A DNA stretch of 64,000 nt from Caballeronia sp. M1242 (GCF_017220215.1 NZ_CP071129.1:930001-994000); one strand, 5' to 3'; positions 1-9,353 are shown, counted from the first letter of the stretch. Program-made: numbers and translations. The notes: a model not told the origin generated them from the sequence alone.

Positions 1-1967
1 GTCAAATCCTGCACCGGCTGCATGTAGAGCTTGATGCTCGGAATGTCCGCAACTTCGTTCTGAATGGAGCGGATGATTTCGCTCGACGTATTGCTGCGGT
101 CGTCGCGCGGCTTCAGATTGATCAGCATGCGGCCGCTGTTGAGCGTGATGTTCGTGCCGTCCACGCCGATGAACGAGGTGAGACTCTCGACGTCCGGGTT
201 CTGCAGAATCTTCGCCGCGAGCGCCTGCTGCTGCTCCGCGACCGCCTGATACGACGCGGCCTGCGGCGCCTGCGTGATCGCCTGAATCACGCCCGTGTCC
301 TGCGTCGGGAAGAAGCCCTTCGGAATGTACACGTACAGCACGCCGGTCAGCACGAGCGTGAGCAGCGCGACCACGAGCGTCGAACGTTGCCGGTCGAGCA
401 CCCATTCGAGCGCCACCGCATAGCGGCCGATGACGTAATCGATGAACTGATGCGCGCGCGCCTCGAACCGCTTGCTGTCCTTCGGCGGCGTATGGCGCAG
501 CAGTTTGGCGCACATCATCGGCACCAACGTGAGCGACACGATCGCCGAAATCACGATGGTCACCGCGAGCGTAATCGCGAATTCATGGAAGAGCCGCCCG
601 ACGACGTCGCCCATGAAGAGCAGCGGAATCAGCACAGCGATGAGCGACACGGTGAGCGAAATGATCGTGAAGCCGATCTGCCTCGAGCCTTTCAGCGCCG
701 CTTCGAGCGGAGATTCGCCTTCCTCCACGTAACGCGCGATGTTTTCGATCATCACGATGGCGTCGTCCACGACGAAGCCCGTCGCGATGGTGAGCGCCAT
801 CAGCGAAAGGTTGTCGAGCGAGAAGCCGCACAGGTACATGACCGCGAGCGTGCCGACGAGCGAGAGCGGCACCGACAAGCTCGGAATGATGGTCGCGTAG
901 ACGTTCGCGAGGAAGAGATAGATGACGAGCACGACCAGCACGACGGACAGCGCCAGCTCGAACTGCACGTCGCGCACGGAGGCGCGGATGGTCGTGGTGC
1001 GGTCGGTGACCACGCGCACGTCGAGCGCGGCCGGCAGCGACTGCTGCAACTGCGGCAGCAGCTTCTTGATGCCGTCCACCACCTGAATGACGTTCGCGCC
1101 CGGCTGCCGCTGCACGTTCAGGATGATGGCGGGCGTCGAATCGACCCACGCGCCGAGCTTCGTGTTCTCCGGTCCCTGCACGATGGTCGCGACGTCCGTC
1201 AGCATCACCGGCCGGCCGTTGCGGTACGCGACGACCGCGCTCTTGTACGCGTTCGCGTCGGTGAGCTGATCGTTCGCGTTGATGGTGTAGGCGCGCGTCG
1301 GGCCGTCGAAATTGCCCTTCGGCGTGTTGACGTTGAGGTTCGAGATCGTGGTGCGCAGATCGTCGATATTGAGCCCGTACGAGGCGAGCGCGCGCGTATT
1401 GGCCTGAATGCGCACGGCCGGCCGGTTGCCGCCGCTCACCGACACGAGGCCCACGCCCGCGACCTGCGAGATCTTCTGCCCGAGTCGCGTGTCCGCGAGA
1501 TCCTGCACCTGCGTGAGCGGCAGCGTCTTCGAACTGATCGCGAGCGTCATGATCGGCGCGTCGGCGGGATTCACTTTCGCGTAGATCGGCGGGGCGGGGA
1601 GGTCGGACGGCAGCAGATTGCCCGCCGCATTGATGGCGGCCTGCACTTCCTGTTCCGCGATATCGAGCGGCAAGTCGAGGCTGAACTGCAACGTGATGAC
1701 CGATGCCCCCGCCGAACTCTGCGACGACATCTGGTTCAGGCTCGCCATCTGCCCGAACTGCTTTTCGAGCGGCGCGGTGACGCTAGACGTCATCACGTCC
1801 GGCGACGCGCCGGGGTAGAAGGTCTGAACCTGAATCGTCGGATAGTCGACGGCGGGCAGCGCGGACAGCGGCAGAAAGCGCAGCGCGACGAGACCGACGA
1901 GCATGATCGCCGCCATCAGCAGCGCCGTGCCGACCGGTCGCAGAATAAATATGCGGGAGGGATTCAT
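1..1967 (-). CDS. mdtB: RND efflux pump inner-membrane subunit, MdtB/MuxB type (3' end outside window)
   Basis: Proton-driven inner-membrane transporter of a tripartite drug efflux pump. Translating the minus strand from the ATG at 1967 gives [20 protein letters not shown], the usual RND N-terminus with the first membrane helix, then the periplasmic porter domain, then the TM4 signature [16 protein letters not shown] around residue 400, which carries the paired Asp of the proton relay. About 655 codons are present; full proteins are ~1,030-1,060 residues, so the C-terminal third lies beyond the window. It starts 16 bp after the stop of the adaptor gene, so the two form an operon, probably with a second RND subunit as in mdtABC. 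Substrates cannot be read from sequence. Confidence 0.9.
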   Translation of the reverse strand, partial: MNPSRIFILRPVGTALLMAAIMLVGLVALRFLPLSALPAVDYPTIQVQTFYPGASPDVMTSSVTAPLEKQFGQMASLNQMSSQSSAGASVITLQFSLDLPLDIAEQEVQAAINAAGNLLPSDLPAPPIYAKVNPADAPIMTLAISSKTLPLTQVQDLADTRLGQKISQVAGVGLVSVSGGNRPAVRIQANTRALASYGLNIDDLRTTISNLNVNTPKGNFDGPTRAYTINANDQLTDANAYKSAVVAYRNGRPVMLTDVATIVQGPENTKLGAWVDSTPAIILNVQRQPGANVIQVVDGIKKLLPQLQQSLPAALDVRVVTDRTTTIRASVRDVQFELALSVVLVVLVIYLFLANVYATIIPSLSVPLSLVGTLAVMYLCGFSLDNLSLMALTIATGFVVDDAIVMIENIARYVEEGESPLEAALKGSRQIGFTIISLTVSLIAVLIPLLFMGDVVGRLFHEFAITLAVTIVISAIVSLTLVPMMCAKLLRHTPPKDSKRFEARAHQFIDYVIGRYAVALEWVLDRQRSTLVVALLTLVLTGVLYVYIPKGFFPTQDTGVIQAITQAPQAASYQAVAEQQQALAAKILQNPDVESLTSFIGVDGTNITLNSGRMLINLKPRDDRSNTSSEIIRSIQNEVADIPSIKLYMQPVQDL

Positions 1968-1983
1968 GCGCGAGGCTTAGAGT

Positions 1984-3351
1984 TCACTGCTGCTGTTGCT
2001 GACGGCGATGATGCCCGCCGTGCTGCGCGCCCGATGCGCCCGAAGCTGCCGCCGCGGCCGATGCGCCCGACGCCCCCGACGCAGCCTTGGCGCGTTCGGC
2101 CGGAATCGCGATCTTCGCGCCTTCCTTCAGGCGGTCGGAGCCGTCGATCACGACGCGCTCGCCCACTTGCAGGCCGGACTTGATGCTCGTGCGCTCGCCA
2201 TCGACCGGGCCGGTTTTCACGTTGCGCACGGTCACCGTGTTGTCTGGCTTCACGACATACACGAACGAACCGGACGAGCCGTTGAGCACTGCCGACGTCG
2301 GCACGATGGTCGCGTTCTTGATGACGTCGACGAGCAGCTTCGTGTTCACGAACTGATTCGGGAAGAGCCGGTTTTCCTTGTTGTCGAAGGTGGCGCGCAG
2401 CTTCACGGTGCCCGTGGCCGTGTCGATCTGGTTGTCGACGGTTTCGAGATAGCCGGATTCGAGCGCGGTGGTGTTCGCGCGGTCATAGGCCGTCGCCGAC
2501 ATCTTCACGCCCGCGCGCAGCGGCTTCATGATCGCGGCGAGGTTGTCCTCCGAGGTCGTGAAGATCACGCTGATCGGCTGCAACTGCGTGATGACGACGA
2601 CGCCGTTGGTGTCGCCCGTCGTCACGTAGTTGCCCGGATCGACCTGGCGCAAGCCCACGCGCCCGGAAACCGGCGCCGTGATGCGCGCATAGGCGAGATC
2701 GAGCTTGTACGTGTCGACGTTGGCCTGATCCGACTTCACCGCGCCTTCGTACTGCTTGACGAGGGAGGCCTGCGTGTCCACCTGCTGCTTGGCGATGGAG
2801 TCCTGCGAGAGCAGCGTCTGATACCGCTGCAAATCGAGCCGCGCGGTTTGCAGCAGCGCCTGATCGCGCGCGAGCGTGCCTTGCGCGTTGCGCAGCGAAA
2901 TCTCGTAGGGGCGCGGGTCGATTTGCGCGAGCAGATCGCCCTTCTTGACCATCTGACCTTCGCGGAACGCGACTTCCATCAGCGTGCCGTTGAGCTGCGT
3001 CTTGACGGTGACGTTCGCGAGCGGCGTGACCGTGCCGAGCGCATTGATGACGACCGGCATCTCGCCCTGCGACACGGTCGCCACATGCACCGGCTGAGGC
3101 TGGTTCATCGCATTCGCGCCGCCGCGCCGTCCGCCCTGACTCGCCTGCTGCGGCGAACCCGCTGTGCCGCCGCGATTCCACGGATGCCACCACGCGACCG
3201 CTCCCGCGACGATCAGGACGGCCACGACGAGCGGCACGAGACGGCGGCGGCGCGGCGCGGCGGTGGTGACGGGCGGGGCAGTCGGAGTGGGATCGGCGGG
3301 GCGCGCGGGCGTCGTGCGCGGCTCGGCGGGAGGGTTCTTTCGGTCGTCCAT
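1984..3351 (-). CDS. mdtA: RND efflux periplasmic adaptor (membrane fusion protein), MdtA-like
   Basis: Periplasmic adaptor linking the RND pump to an outer-membrane channel. After a basic, proline-rich N-terminus comes a membrane anchor (LVPLVVAVLIVAGAVAWW), a lipoyl half-motif (VKTQLNGTLMEVAFREGQMV), a coiled-coil hairpin (roughly residues 150-210), the second lipoyl half (ARITAPVSGRVGLRQVDPGN), a beta-barrel and a C-terminal tail rich in Ala/Gly/Gln. I chose the ATG at 3351 (MDDRKNPP) over an upstream TTG at 3375 because MdtA proteins start close to the anchor; neither has a strong ribosome-binding site. It lies directly upstream of mdtB with a 16-bp gap. Confidence 0.88.
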   Translation of the reverse strand: MDDRKNPPAEPRTTPARPADPTPTAPPVTTAAPRRRRLVPLVVAVLIVAGAVAWWHPWNRGGTAGSPQQASQGGRRGGANAMNQPQPVHVATVSQGEMPVVINALGTVTPLANVTVKTQLNGTLMEVAFREGQMVKKGDLLAQIDPRPYEISLRNAQGTLARDQALLQTARLDLQRYQTLLSQDSIAKQQVDTQASLVKQYEGAVKSDQANVDTYKLDLAYARITAPVSGRVGLRQVDPGNYVTTGDTNGVVVITQLQPISVIFTTSEDNLAAIMKPLRAGVKMSATAYDRANTTALESGYLETVDNQIDTATGTVKLRATFDNKENRLFPNQFVNTKLLVDVIKNATIVPTSAVLNGSSGSFVYVVKPDNTVTVRNVKTGPVDGERTSIKSGLQVGERVVIDGSDRLKEGAKIAIPAERAKAASGASGASAAAAASGASGAQHGGHHRRQQQQQ

Positions 3352-3627
3352 CGTGTGGTGGCTGGGTCTTTCCAAGTCTGTCGTACGGGGCGCGGATGGG
3401 CGGCATCTCGCGATGCGGTCGGGGGAGAGCCGGGGAAAGGCGGCGGGCGCGGCCCGCGCGTTTCAGGCTGGACACAGCCTGAGTCAGAAGTCCGGCGCGG
3501 CCCCGGTGCGCGCGAAGCATGATGCTACGTCGCGCGCCCATGCCCGTCCACCGGGCTTTCTTTCGGATGATTACGAGCGTTACACGCGTCGGCAAAGGCC
3601 CGGACGCGTGCGGCAAAGCGCGTAAGT

Positions 3628-4467
3628 TTAATGGCTTACGGCAGATGGCGCGGCGCCCGCCGTGCCGCCGATCTCGCGCGCGATCTGGGCGACGCAATCC
3701 AGCAGGGCGGGCACCACGGTCGTGATCAGCGTCTCGTGTGGACACTGGTGCGCCGCGCCGCCGCAGTTGACCGAATAGCGCTCCTCCGACGGCCCGACGA
3801 AACCCGCGGCCACCGCGTTTAGCCCGTGGTGCCATTCCCCGAGCGAAATTGCGAAGCCACGGCGGCGCGCGTCGTCGAGACCGCGCTGCAAGCCGCCGGC
3901 GATGCTCGGCCAGTCGTCGCCGGATGCGGTCTGTAGGCTGCCGATCAGCGCCTGTTGGTCGGCGTCCGACAGAACGGAGAGATACGCGCGTCCGACCGCC
4001 GTGCGGCTCAGGTCCATTCGGCCGCCCACTTCGAGCCGCGAGACGAGCACGGCGGAGCGCGGCCGGATGGCGTCGATGACGACCATTTCGAGCCGGTCGC
4101 GAACGGCCAGATGCACGCTGAGCCCGGTCCGTTCGGCTAGCGCGATCAGAAACGGCCGCGCTCGCGCCCGGATGTCGAAGTTGCGCAGGAAGCCGTTGCT
4201 GAGTTCCAGCACCGACGCGGTCAGGACGAAGCGCTCGCTGTCGGGCAGCCGCAGCAGCAGTCCCGCGCCGACGAGCGTCGCCGTGATCCGCGATACGGTA
4301 GGTTTGGGAATGCCGGTCCATTCGGTCAGTTCGCGGTTGCTGACCGGGGCGTCCGCAGCGGCAATGCGGCGCAACACATCGAGACCGCGCGCAAGGGCGG
4401 TGACTTCGTCGCTATCCCTGTCTTTCGTTTTCGTGCGGCTGGACGACCGGTCGCTCATCGTGGGCAT
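3628..4467 (-). CDS. IclR-family transcriptional regulator
   Basis: One-component regulator. The N-terminal winged helix-turn-helix spans about residues 15-75 (VSNRELTEWTGIPKPTVSRI is the recognition region), followed by the IclR effector domain (RTGLSVHLAVRDRLEMVVID, later GRAYLSVLSD and the Cys-containing VNCGGAAHQCPHE). The open frame extends to an ATG at 4506, but that start lies inside a palindrome (4499-4510) and another operator-like repeat covers 4475-4490, so I favour the internal ATG at 4467 (MPTMSDRSS) or 4458. It is upstream of and co-directional with the mdtAB pump (276-bp gap), so it might control it, but the palindromes lie upstream of the regulator itself, suggesting autoregulation. 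The ligand is unknown. Confidence 0.85.
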   Translation of the reverse strand: MPTMSDRSSSRTKTKDRDSDEVTALARGLDVLRRIAAADAPVSNRELTEWTGIPKPTVSRITATLVGAGLLLRLPDSERFVLTASVLELSNGFLRNFDIRARARPFLIALAERTGLSVHLAVRDRLEMVVIDAIRPRSAVLVSRLEVGGRMDLSRTAVGRAYLSVLSDADQQALIGSLQTASGDDWPSIAGGLQRGLDDARRRGFAISLGEWHHGLNAVAAGFVGPSEERYSVNCGGAAHQCPHETLITTVVPALLDCVAQIAREIGGTAGAAPSAVSH

Positions 4468-4474
4468 CTTTTTG

Positions 4475-4490
4475 TGAAACATCGTTTCGA
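4475..4490. promoter_or_regulatory. Operator-like 16-bp palindrome, site 1
   Basis: TGAAACATCGTTTCGA contains the inverted arms GAAAC/GTTTC around ATC. It belongs to a family of similar 16-bp sites in front of the IclR-type gene and resembles the TGGAA...TTCCA style of IclR-family operators. Binding is inferred. Confidence 0.45.
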
Positions 4491-4498
4491 ATGCTGAG

Positions 4499-4510
4499 TG
4501 GAACATTCCA
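4499..4510. promoter_or_regulatory. Operator-like palindrome, site 2
   Basis: TGGAACATTCCA is a perfect inverted repeat TGGAA/TTCCA with a 2-bp spacer, matching the half-sites described for IclR-family operators. It overlaps the most upstream possible ATG of the regulator gene, which argues for a downstream translation start. Confidence 0.5.
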
Positions 4511-4581
4511 TTCAGGCGACGCCTGAAGCTTGCAAGCGATGCAAGGCCGGATGATAAGCCGCACGCGCCGAGTCGGTGTAA

Positions 4582-4597
4582 TCGGAACCGATTCCGA
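4582..4597. promoter_or_regulatory. Operator-like 16-bp palindrome, site 3
   Basis: TCGGAACCGATTCCGA has perfect 6-bp arms TCGGAA/TTCCGA. It is the cleanest of the palindromes and sits ~115 bp upstream of the preferred start of the IclR-type gene. Confidence 0.5.
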
Positions 4598-4637
4598 AAG
4601 ACATCGTTGGGCAGATGCCCGGACGCTGAAATTTTGC

Positions 4638-4681
4638 TTGACTTGAGCAGTGATCCCGGAAAAAATGGAATCCGATTTCGA
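4638..4681 (+). promoter_or_regulatory. Candidate sigma-70 promoter overlapping operator-like site 4
   Basis: TTGACT (4638-4643), a 17-bp spacer, and AAAAAT (4661-4666, 4/6 match to the -10 consensus) form a plausible promoter reading rightward. TGGAATCCGATTTCGA (4666-4681) overlaps the -10 and transcription start and resembles the palindromes at 4475 and 4582, so the same regulator could act here. The structured element ending at 4808 lies downstream. Confidence 0.4.
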
Positions 4682-4808
4682 AAGGACTGGGCGATGTGCG
4701 CGACCGCTTTCCGCTCCAGGCTTCGATCACAGTCTCTCAGGTTCTAGCACGGCCCTCGGAATGGCTAGAACTTTTAAGGCGCTACGGAAACGTGGCGCCT
4801 TTTTTTTC
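4674..4808 (+). ncRNA. Candidate small RNA (two hairpins ending in an intrinsic terminator)
   Basis: Downstream of the promoter-like TTGACT/AAAAAT pair there is no convincing ORF, but two hairpins follow each other. GTTCTAGC (4741-4748) pairs with GCTAGAAC (4764-4771), and GGCGCTACG pairs with CGTGGCGCC across a GAAA tetraloop (4778-4799), then eight T residues. The second hairpin with its U-run is a classic Rho-independent terminator. The predicted transcript is ~135 nt. I do not recognise the family. It could instead be the leader of an attenuated transcript, although no gene follows on this strand until 5467. Confidence 0.45.
4776..4808 (+). terminator. Intrinsic terminator with GAAA tetraloop
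   Basis: GGCGCTACG-GAAA-CGTGGCGCC (one mismatch) followed by an uninterrupted T-run to 4807. It ends the candidate small RNA. Confidence 0.75.
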
Positions 4809-4919
4809 GTCGGGTGCTTTTGAGCCGGTTCGGCACGAATATACGCCGAAAACGTATGGAGTGTTTATTGAATTCGCGCGACAGGCGAGCGCGGCGTCAG
4901 AATGCGCCGCGCGGAGAGG

Positions 4920-5228
4920 TCAGTGCAGTTCGGTGAACACGCGACGTTGCCGGAGAAGCAGCTTGCCGCGCACGATCCAGTACAGGCTCGCTGCGAGCAG
5001 CGCGGAGGCGACGCCCATCACGAGGAGCGGGGATACGCGTTCGGGCGCGGGCTGGCTCGTTGCGACCACCAGCGCGGCGAAGAAGGCGCCGCCCGCCTGA
5101 TAGTACGAGCGTTTCGCGAGAATGCGGCGCATGCGATGCGTGGTGAAACGGGAGACGGGGGCGCGCGTGAAGGGTTCGAAGAGCATCAACCCAGCGACGA
5201 GGGCGATGGCGAGGTTCATGTAAATCAT
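4920..5228 (-). CDS. Hypothetical small membrane protein (102 aa)
   Basis: Not recognised. The protein starts MIYMNLAIALVAGLMLFEPF, which is a hydrophobic helix, and has two further apolar stretches (GGAFFAALVVATSQ and SPLLVMGVASALLAASLYWI) separated by a basic loop, so about three membrane segments are likely. The ATG at 5228 and a second at 5219 are both possible; no ribosome-binding site stands out at either. It stands alone between the candidate small RNA and a lipoprotein gene on the opposite strand. Coding potential is supported by the hydrophobic pattern and normal length, not by a family match. Confidence 0.55.
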   Translation of the reverse strand: MIYMNLAIALVAGLMLFEPFTRAPVSRFTTHRMRRILAKRSYYQAGGAFFAALVVATSQPAPERVSPLLVMGVASALLAASLYWIVRGKLLLRQRRVFTELH

Positions 5229-5466
5229 GGCGGGGTTTCGGTGGGAGGGGCGAGACTGCGGCGAATATAGACCGGACCGAACGATGCCAAAAGCAGAAGT
5301 GTCCTAAATGTAGAGGAAACATTCTATTGAGCGCGTCCGGCGCCGCGCCGAAGTCGCCGCAGTTCGCTTGCAATGCAAGCTTTCGCGAGTTGCCGGGTTC
5401 GAGGCGTATGATGAGCCCGCGTTTCGGGATGCGCCCGAATTTCAGGATGAAGCAGGAGGCAGGACC

Positions 5467-5934
5467 ATGAAGCCCAACTCGATGACTCCGGTCGCGCGTA
5501 TCGCATTCGCGCTCGCCGTGCTCGGCGTGCTCGCCGCATGCGAGAAGCACGACGCCGCCGCCGGCCAGGCCGCCAACGCCTACAACAATCTTGCGAGTCA
5601 GACGACGCAGAAGCTCGATCAGGCGGCGAGCTATGTCGGCCAGAAGGTCGACGCAGCGAAGCAGTCGGCACAACAGAGTTTCGATCACGCCGGCTCCGCG
5701 CCGGACTTGTCCGCGAGCAGCGTGGCCGCGTCGGCGCGCGCGAATCTGCAGAACGCGGCGAGCGCGACGAACGCCGCCATCGCCGATGCCGCGAGCGCCA
5801 CCGGCGCGGGATTGCAAACGGCGGGCCGCAAGTTGCAGGAGTGGTCGGCCAAGGACGGCGGCGCATCGGGCACGCAGGCCTCGGGTTCCGACTCGGCGAG
5901 CGATGCCGGCACGCGCACGGACATGGATAAATAA
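5467..5934 (+). CDS. Small Ala-rich lipoprotein (155 aa)
   Basis: Predicted outer-envelope lipoprotein of unknown role. The N-terminus (residues 1-25) is a signal peptide ending in the lipobox LAAC, with Cys-25 as the lipidation site. The mature part is Ala/Ser/Gln-rich and predicted helical (KLDQAASYVGQKVDAAKQSA), reminiscent of small helical stress or entericidin-linked lipoproteins, then turns into a disordered Ser/Gly/Asp tail. The start at 5467 is preceded by AGGAGGCAGGACC, a strong ribosome-binding site. It appears monocistronic, with 103 bp to the MscS-family gene. Confidence 0.7.
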   Translation: MKPNSMTPVARIAFALAVLGVLAACEKHDAAAGQAANAYNNLASQTTQKLDQAASYVGQKVDAAKQSAQQSFDHAGSAPDLSASSVAASARANLQNAASATNAAIADAASATGAGLQTAGRKLQEWSAKDGGASGTQASGSDSASDAGTRTDMDK

Positions 5935-6037
5935 GCGGCCGCTCGAATAGGCGCGCTTAACATTCGGTTACCTCGACAGTGCGCGGCGCGCGCAGCTCAG
6001 CCGCTAAACTGGCGGTCTTTCGGAAATCGAGACCGTT

Positions 6038-8695
6038 ATGAAACTACGCAAGCTCGCGGATCGCGGCGCGCTGGCGTTCGTCGCGATATCCCGGATCTCC
6101 GCTCTCGCGCTGCGGCGCGGCGTACAGCAGACGGACATCCCCGGAATCCGTGCGATATCGTTTTTGACGACGCTCATCCTCATCGCGTTTTTCTCTCTGA
6201 CGATCCCCGCCGCACAAGCCGCGCCGGCGCTCGACCTGCCGTCGCTCCAGGAACTGATCGCGCCGCCCGCGCCGGCAGCGTCAGCCGACGCGGCATCGGG
6301 CGCATCCGCGTCCGTTCCCTCCGATGCCGATATGGTGCGCTCGCTCGACACCGTCATTTCGACGCTCGACAGCGACCGTCAGCGCAGCGCGCTGGTTGCG
6401 CAGCTGAAGAAGCTACGCGACGCCAAGCGCGCGGCCGAAGCCGCTGCGGCCGCGCCGCCGACCGCAACCGCCGCCGCCACGCAGCCGGCATCGACGGACG
6501 CTGCCGCGCCGTCGCCGACCACGCCGCCGATCGCCACGACCAACGCGGCCTCATCCGTGGTGGCCGCCATCGCGCAGAACGCCGGTTTGCTCGGCGCAAT
6601 TGCGTCGGCGCTGACGAGCATAGAAGCGGACGTGAAGCGCGGCAAGACGCCGGTCGCGTACTGGAGCGGGCGCTTCAACGCGGCGGGCAACGAGCTCTTC
6701 ACCATCGTCACGAGCCAGAGCCGCGAGCCCTTCGGCCGCACGCTCTTCAACTACTTCGCGACGCTCGCGGGCTGGGGCGCCTGCGCGTTTGTGCTCGTGA
6801 GCCTGCAGCGCCGCGTGCACAGGCGCTATGGCATCGAAGCCGGCCTGCATTCGAATCCGACCACGCGCGAGCTGCTTCTCTTCACGATGCGGCGCGTGGC
6901 GCCCTATCTCTTCGCGTTCGTCGCGGCGCTGACGTTCGTGCACATGATGCCGCAGTCGCTCGGCCGGACGCTCGCGATGGTCACCGCCTACGCGATCGTC
7001 GCGGGCGCGGTGTTCTCGGCGATCTGTCTCATCATGTTCTCGCTTTTCGGGTCGGCGCACCGGCGTGTCGCGGTGAACGTGCTCATTCTGCACGCGCGGC
7101 GGCTCTTGTTCGCTATCGGCACGTTCGGCGCGCTCGGCGATGCCGCGGCCAATTACGACGTCGCGCAGCAACTGGGCACTAATCTGTCGGCGCTCATTTC
7201 GACGTTCGCGAACATGGTCGCGGCCGGGCTCACCGCGTACTTCGCGCTCGCGTTCCAGCGGCCCGTCGCGCATCTGATCCGCAGCCGCACTTACGAGCAG
7301 CGCAACACGCGCAAGGCCGCGACCGAAACCTTCGACGTCGTCGCGTCGTTGTGGCAAGTGCCGCTCTTGCTGCTCGCGTGCGCGTCGGTGGTGGCGACGC
7401 TCGCGGGCATCGGCACGTCCGAAAACGTGCTGCAAATGGCGATCGCCACGGCCGGCTTGCTCGTCGTCGCGTTCTTCCTCTCGGCTATCGTCATTCGCAT
7501 CACGCGGCCCAAATCGCGCAGGCCGCGCCGTCAATCGGCGTATGTGCGGCGGCTCGTGAAGTTCGTCGGCACGATGATCGTCGTCGGCATCTGGCTCGCG
7601 TTTCTCGAAGTCTCGTCGCGCTTCTGGGGCTTCTCGCTCGCGCAGATGGCCGAGCGCAGCGTGGCGGCGCGCGGCATCACGCACGCGGTCAGCATGATCG
7701 TGCTGACGTTCTTCGTCGTGTGGCTCGTGTGGATTTTGATCGACACCGGCATTCAGGAGGCGCTCAAGCCTGATTCCGCGCGGCGCAGCGGACGCGGGCC
7801 GAGCATGCGCGCGCGCACCATGCTGCCGTTGTTGCGCAACGTCGTGTTCGTCGTGCTCTTCCTGGTCGCGGCCATTGTGACGGCGGCCAATCTCGGGCTG
7901 AACGTGACGCCGCTGCTCGCCGGCGCGGGCGTGATCGGTCTTGCGGTCGGCTTCGGCGCGCAATCGCTGGTGGCGGATCTCATCACGGGGCTTTTCATCA
8001 TCATCGAAGACACCATTTCGGTCGGCGACTCGATCGAAGTGGAAGGCGGTCACGCGGGCATCGTCGAAAGCCTGACGATACGCACCGTGCGGCTGCGCGA
8101 CGGGCAGGGCGCCATTCACGCCATTCCGTTTTCGCAGATCAAGACGGTGAAGAACCTGTCGCGCGACTTCGCCTACGCGGTGTTCGAAGTGCGCGTGCCG
8201 TTCTCGGCGGACGTGGACGAAGTGACGGAGATGATCCGCGAGGTCGGCGCCGAGCTCATGGACGATCTGCGCTATCGGCGCGAGATGCTGGGTCCGGTCG
8301 AGGTGTGGGGACTGGACCGTTTCGATCCGAACTGGATGGTCGTCAAAGGCCAGATCAAGACGCGGCCGCTTCTGCAATGGAGCGTCGCGCGCGCGTTCAA
8401 TCTGCGCATCAAGCGGAAAATGGACGCAGCGGGCATGGAGATTCCCGTGCCGCAAATGCAGGTGCAGATGGCGCAGCGCGGCGTGCACGATGCGGGCGAT
8501 GCGGCCCACGCGGCGAAGGCCAAGCGCATCTGGCTAGACGACGAGCCACCGCTCGCCGACGCGGAGTCGGGCCCGGCGGCGACGGTCAAGGCCGTGGACG
8601 TATCGCACGAGCCGCGGCCCGCGCCGCCCGCCACGGACCTCTCGGTGCCGATTCCGCCGCAGATCACGACGGCGCCCGAGCCCGGCAAAGGCTGA
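6038..8695 (+). CDS. Large MscS-family mechanosensitive channel (885 aa)
   Basis: Inner-membrane channel predicted to open on osmotic downshock. After an N-terminal membrane segment comes a long Ala/Thr/Pro-rich periplasmic part (about residues 60-190), several membrane helices (residues ~220-560), and the conserved MscS pore and beta domain: the pore helix GAGVIGLAVGFGAQSLVADL, the linker ITGLFIIIEDTISVGD, then the beta-domain IEVEGGHAGIVESLTIRTVR. The C-terminal ~60 residues are Pro/Ala-rich. At 885 residues it is much longer than MscS (~290) and fits the YbiO/MscM-like class with extra transmembrane helices. It appears to be a single-gene unit. Confidence 0.88.
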   Translation: MKLRKLADRGALAFVAISRISALALRRGVQQTDIPGIRAISFLTTLILIAFFSLTIPAAQAAPALDLPSLQELIAPPAPAASADAASGASASVPSDADMVRSLDTVISTLDSDRQRSALVAQLKKLRDAKRAAEAAAAAPPTATAAATQPASTDAAAPSPTTPPIATTNAASSVVAAIAQNAGLLGAIASALTSIEADVKRGKTPVAYWSGRFNAAGNELFTIVTSQSREPFGRTLFNYFATLAGWGACAFVLVSLQRRVHRRYGIEAGLHSNPTTRELLLFTMRRVAPYLFAFVAALTFVHMMPQSLGRTLAMVTAYAIVAGAVFSAICLIMFSLFGSAHRRVAVNVLILHARRLLFAIGTFGALGDAAANYDVAQQLGTNLSALISTFANMVAAGLTAYFALAFQRPVAHLIRSRTYEQRNTRKAATETFDVVASLWQVPLLLLACASVVATLAGIGTSENVLQMAIATAGLLVVAFFLSAIVIRITRPKSRRPRRQSAYVRRLVKFVGTMIVVGIWLAFLEVSSRFWGFSLAQMAERSVAARGITHAVSMIVLTFFVVWLVWILIDTGIQEALKPDSARRSGRGPSMRARTMLPLLRNVVFVVLFLVAAIVTAANLGLNVTPLLAGAGVIGLAVGFGAQSLVADLITGLFIIIEDTISVGDSIEVEGGHAGIVESLTIRTVRLRDGQGAIHAIPFSQIKTVKNLSRDFAYAVFEVRVPFSADVDEVTEMIREVGAELMDDLRYRREMLGPVEVWGLDRFDPNWMVVKGQIKTRPLLQWSVARAFNLRIKRKMDAAGMEIPVPQMQVQMAQRGVHDAGDAAHAAKAKRIWLDDEPPLADAESGPAATVKAVDVSHEPRPAPPATDLSVPIPPQITTAPEPGKG

Positions 8696-8708
8696 GTCGA
8701 CCGGTCGA

Positions 8709-9281
8709 TCAGGCGGCGAGAAGATCGTTGACGTGCGTGGCGATATGCTCGCCGGCCACGCCGTAAATGTGGATCGATACGGCGCGCGTTGCCGCGTCGG
8801 CCGGATTGCGGAGCTGGTGAATCGCGCCGCGTCCCGCGTCCGCATACGACACGGCGCCGGCTTCGCGCGGATGCCGGCGCGTCTCGACGGCGCGATGCGT
8901 GTTCGCGTCCCAGCGATACTGCGTCTCGGCGAGCGCACCGTCGATGACCGCATAACCGCACCATGTGCGATGCGCATGCACGGGGCTCGACTGCCCCGGC
9001 TCCCAGACGAGCGCGGCGATCGCGTAACGGCCGAGCGGATCGGCGGCGAGCAGATGACGCTGGTAGCCCTGCGGACTGCCGGCGCGCTGATCGGCACGCA
9101 GAAGCGCCGGATCGGCGATCGCGCGGGAGAGCGCCGCATGCAGACGCACGCCGAACGACATCCCGCCATCGGCTTGCGCCGCATGGAGCGCGGCATCGAT
9201 TTCGTGACACAGGCGGGTGACGGCAGCATTCCGGTCAGCCGGGAAATGCACGCTGCGTTGAGTGGCGAGTTCGGGTTTCAT
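8709..9281 (-). CDS. Cysteine dioxygenase-type cupin enzyme (190 aa)
   Basis: Probable Fe(II) cysteine dioxygenase, oxidising L-cysteine to cysteine sulfinate. The cupin iron site is visible: SSPVHAHRTWCGYAVIDGAL supplies the His-x-His pair and is followed by an ETQYRW segment, while GAIHQLRNP supplies the third His. The C-terminal AVSIHIYG strand is typical of bacterial cysteine dioxygenases. The ATG at 9281 begins MKPELATQ. It is divergent from a DecR-like regulator across 120 bp; on its own strand a TATAAA box (9315-9320) would give a leader of ~27 nt. A related thiol dioxygenase, such as one acting on 3-mercaptopropionate, cannot be excluded. Confidence 0.85.
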   Translation of the reverse strand: MKPELATQRSVHFPADRNAAVTRLCHEIDAALHAAQADGGMSFGVRLHAALSRAIADPALLRADQRAGSPQGYQRHLLAADPLGRYAIAALVWEPGQSSPVHAHRTWCGYAVIDGALAETQYRWDANTHRAVETRRHPREAGAVSYADAGRGAIHQLRNPADAATRAVSIHIYGVAGEHIATHVNDLLAA

Positions 9282-9314
9282 GATGACGTGCGTGCCGGTG
9301 ATGTCGATCACGAA

Positions 9315-9353
9315 TTTATACCGGCTTGCATCCGGAAACGGTTTCCATATAAT
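9315..9353. promoter_or_regulatory. Back-to-back promoters around a palindrome (cysteine dioxygenase / Lrp-type regulator)
   Basis: Rightward: TTGCAT (9326-9331), a 16-bp spacer and a perfect TATAAT (9348-9353) point to a strong promoter for the regulator. Leftward: TATAAA read from 9320 to 9315 is a -10 for the dioxygenase gene. The perfect inverted repeat GGAAACGGTTTCC (9334-9346) lies between the two -10 boxes, where a bound regulator could touch both promoters. Confidence 0.55.

Noticed and set aside
387..3522. Plus-strand ORFs opposite the mdtAB genes
   Set aside because: They lie antisense to RND pump sequence with conserved TM4 and lipoyl motifs; their residue make-up is shadow-like.
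4512..5100. Small ORFs on either strand between the IclR gene and the membrane protein gene
   Set aside because: They overlap hairpins, palindromes and a terminator, lack ribosome-binding sites and resemble nothing.
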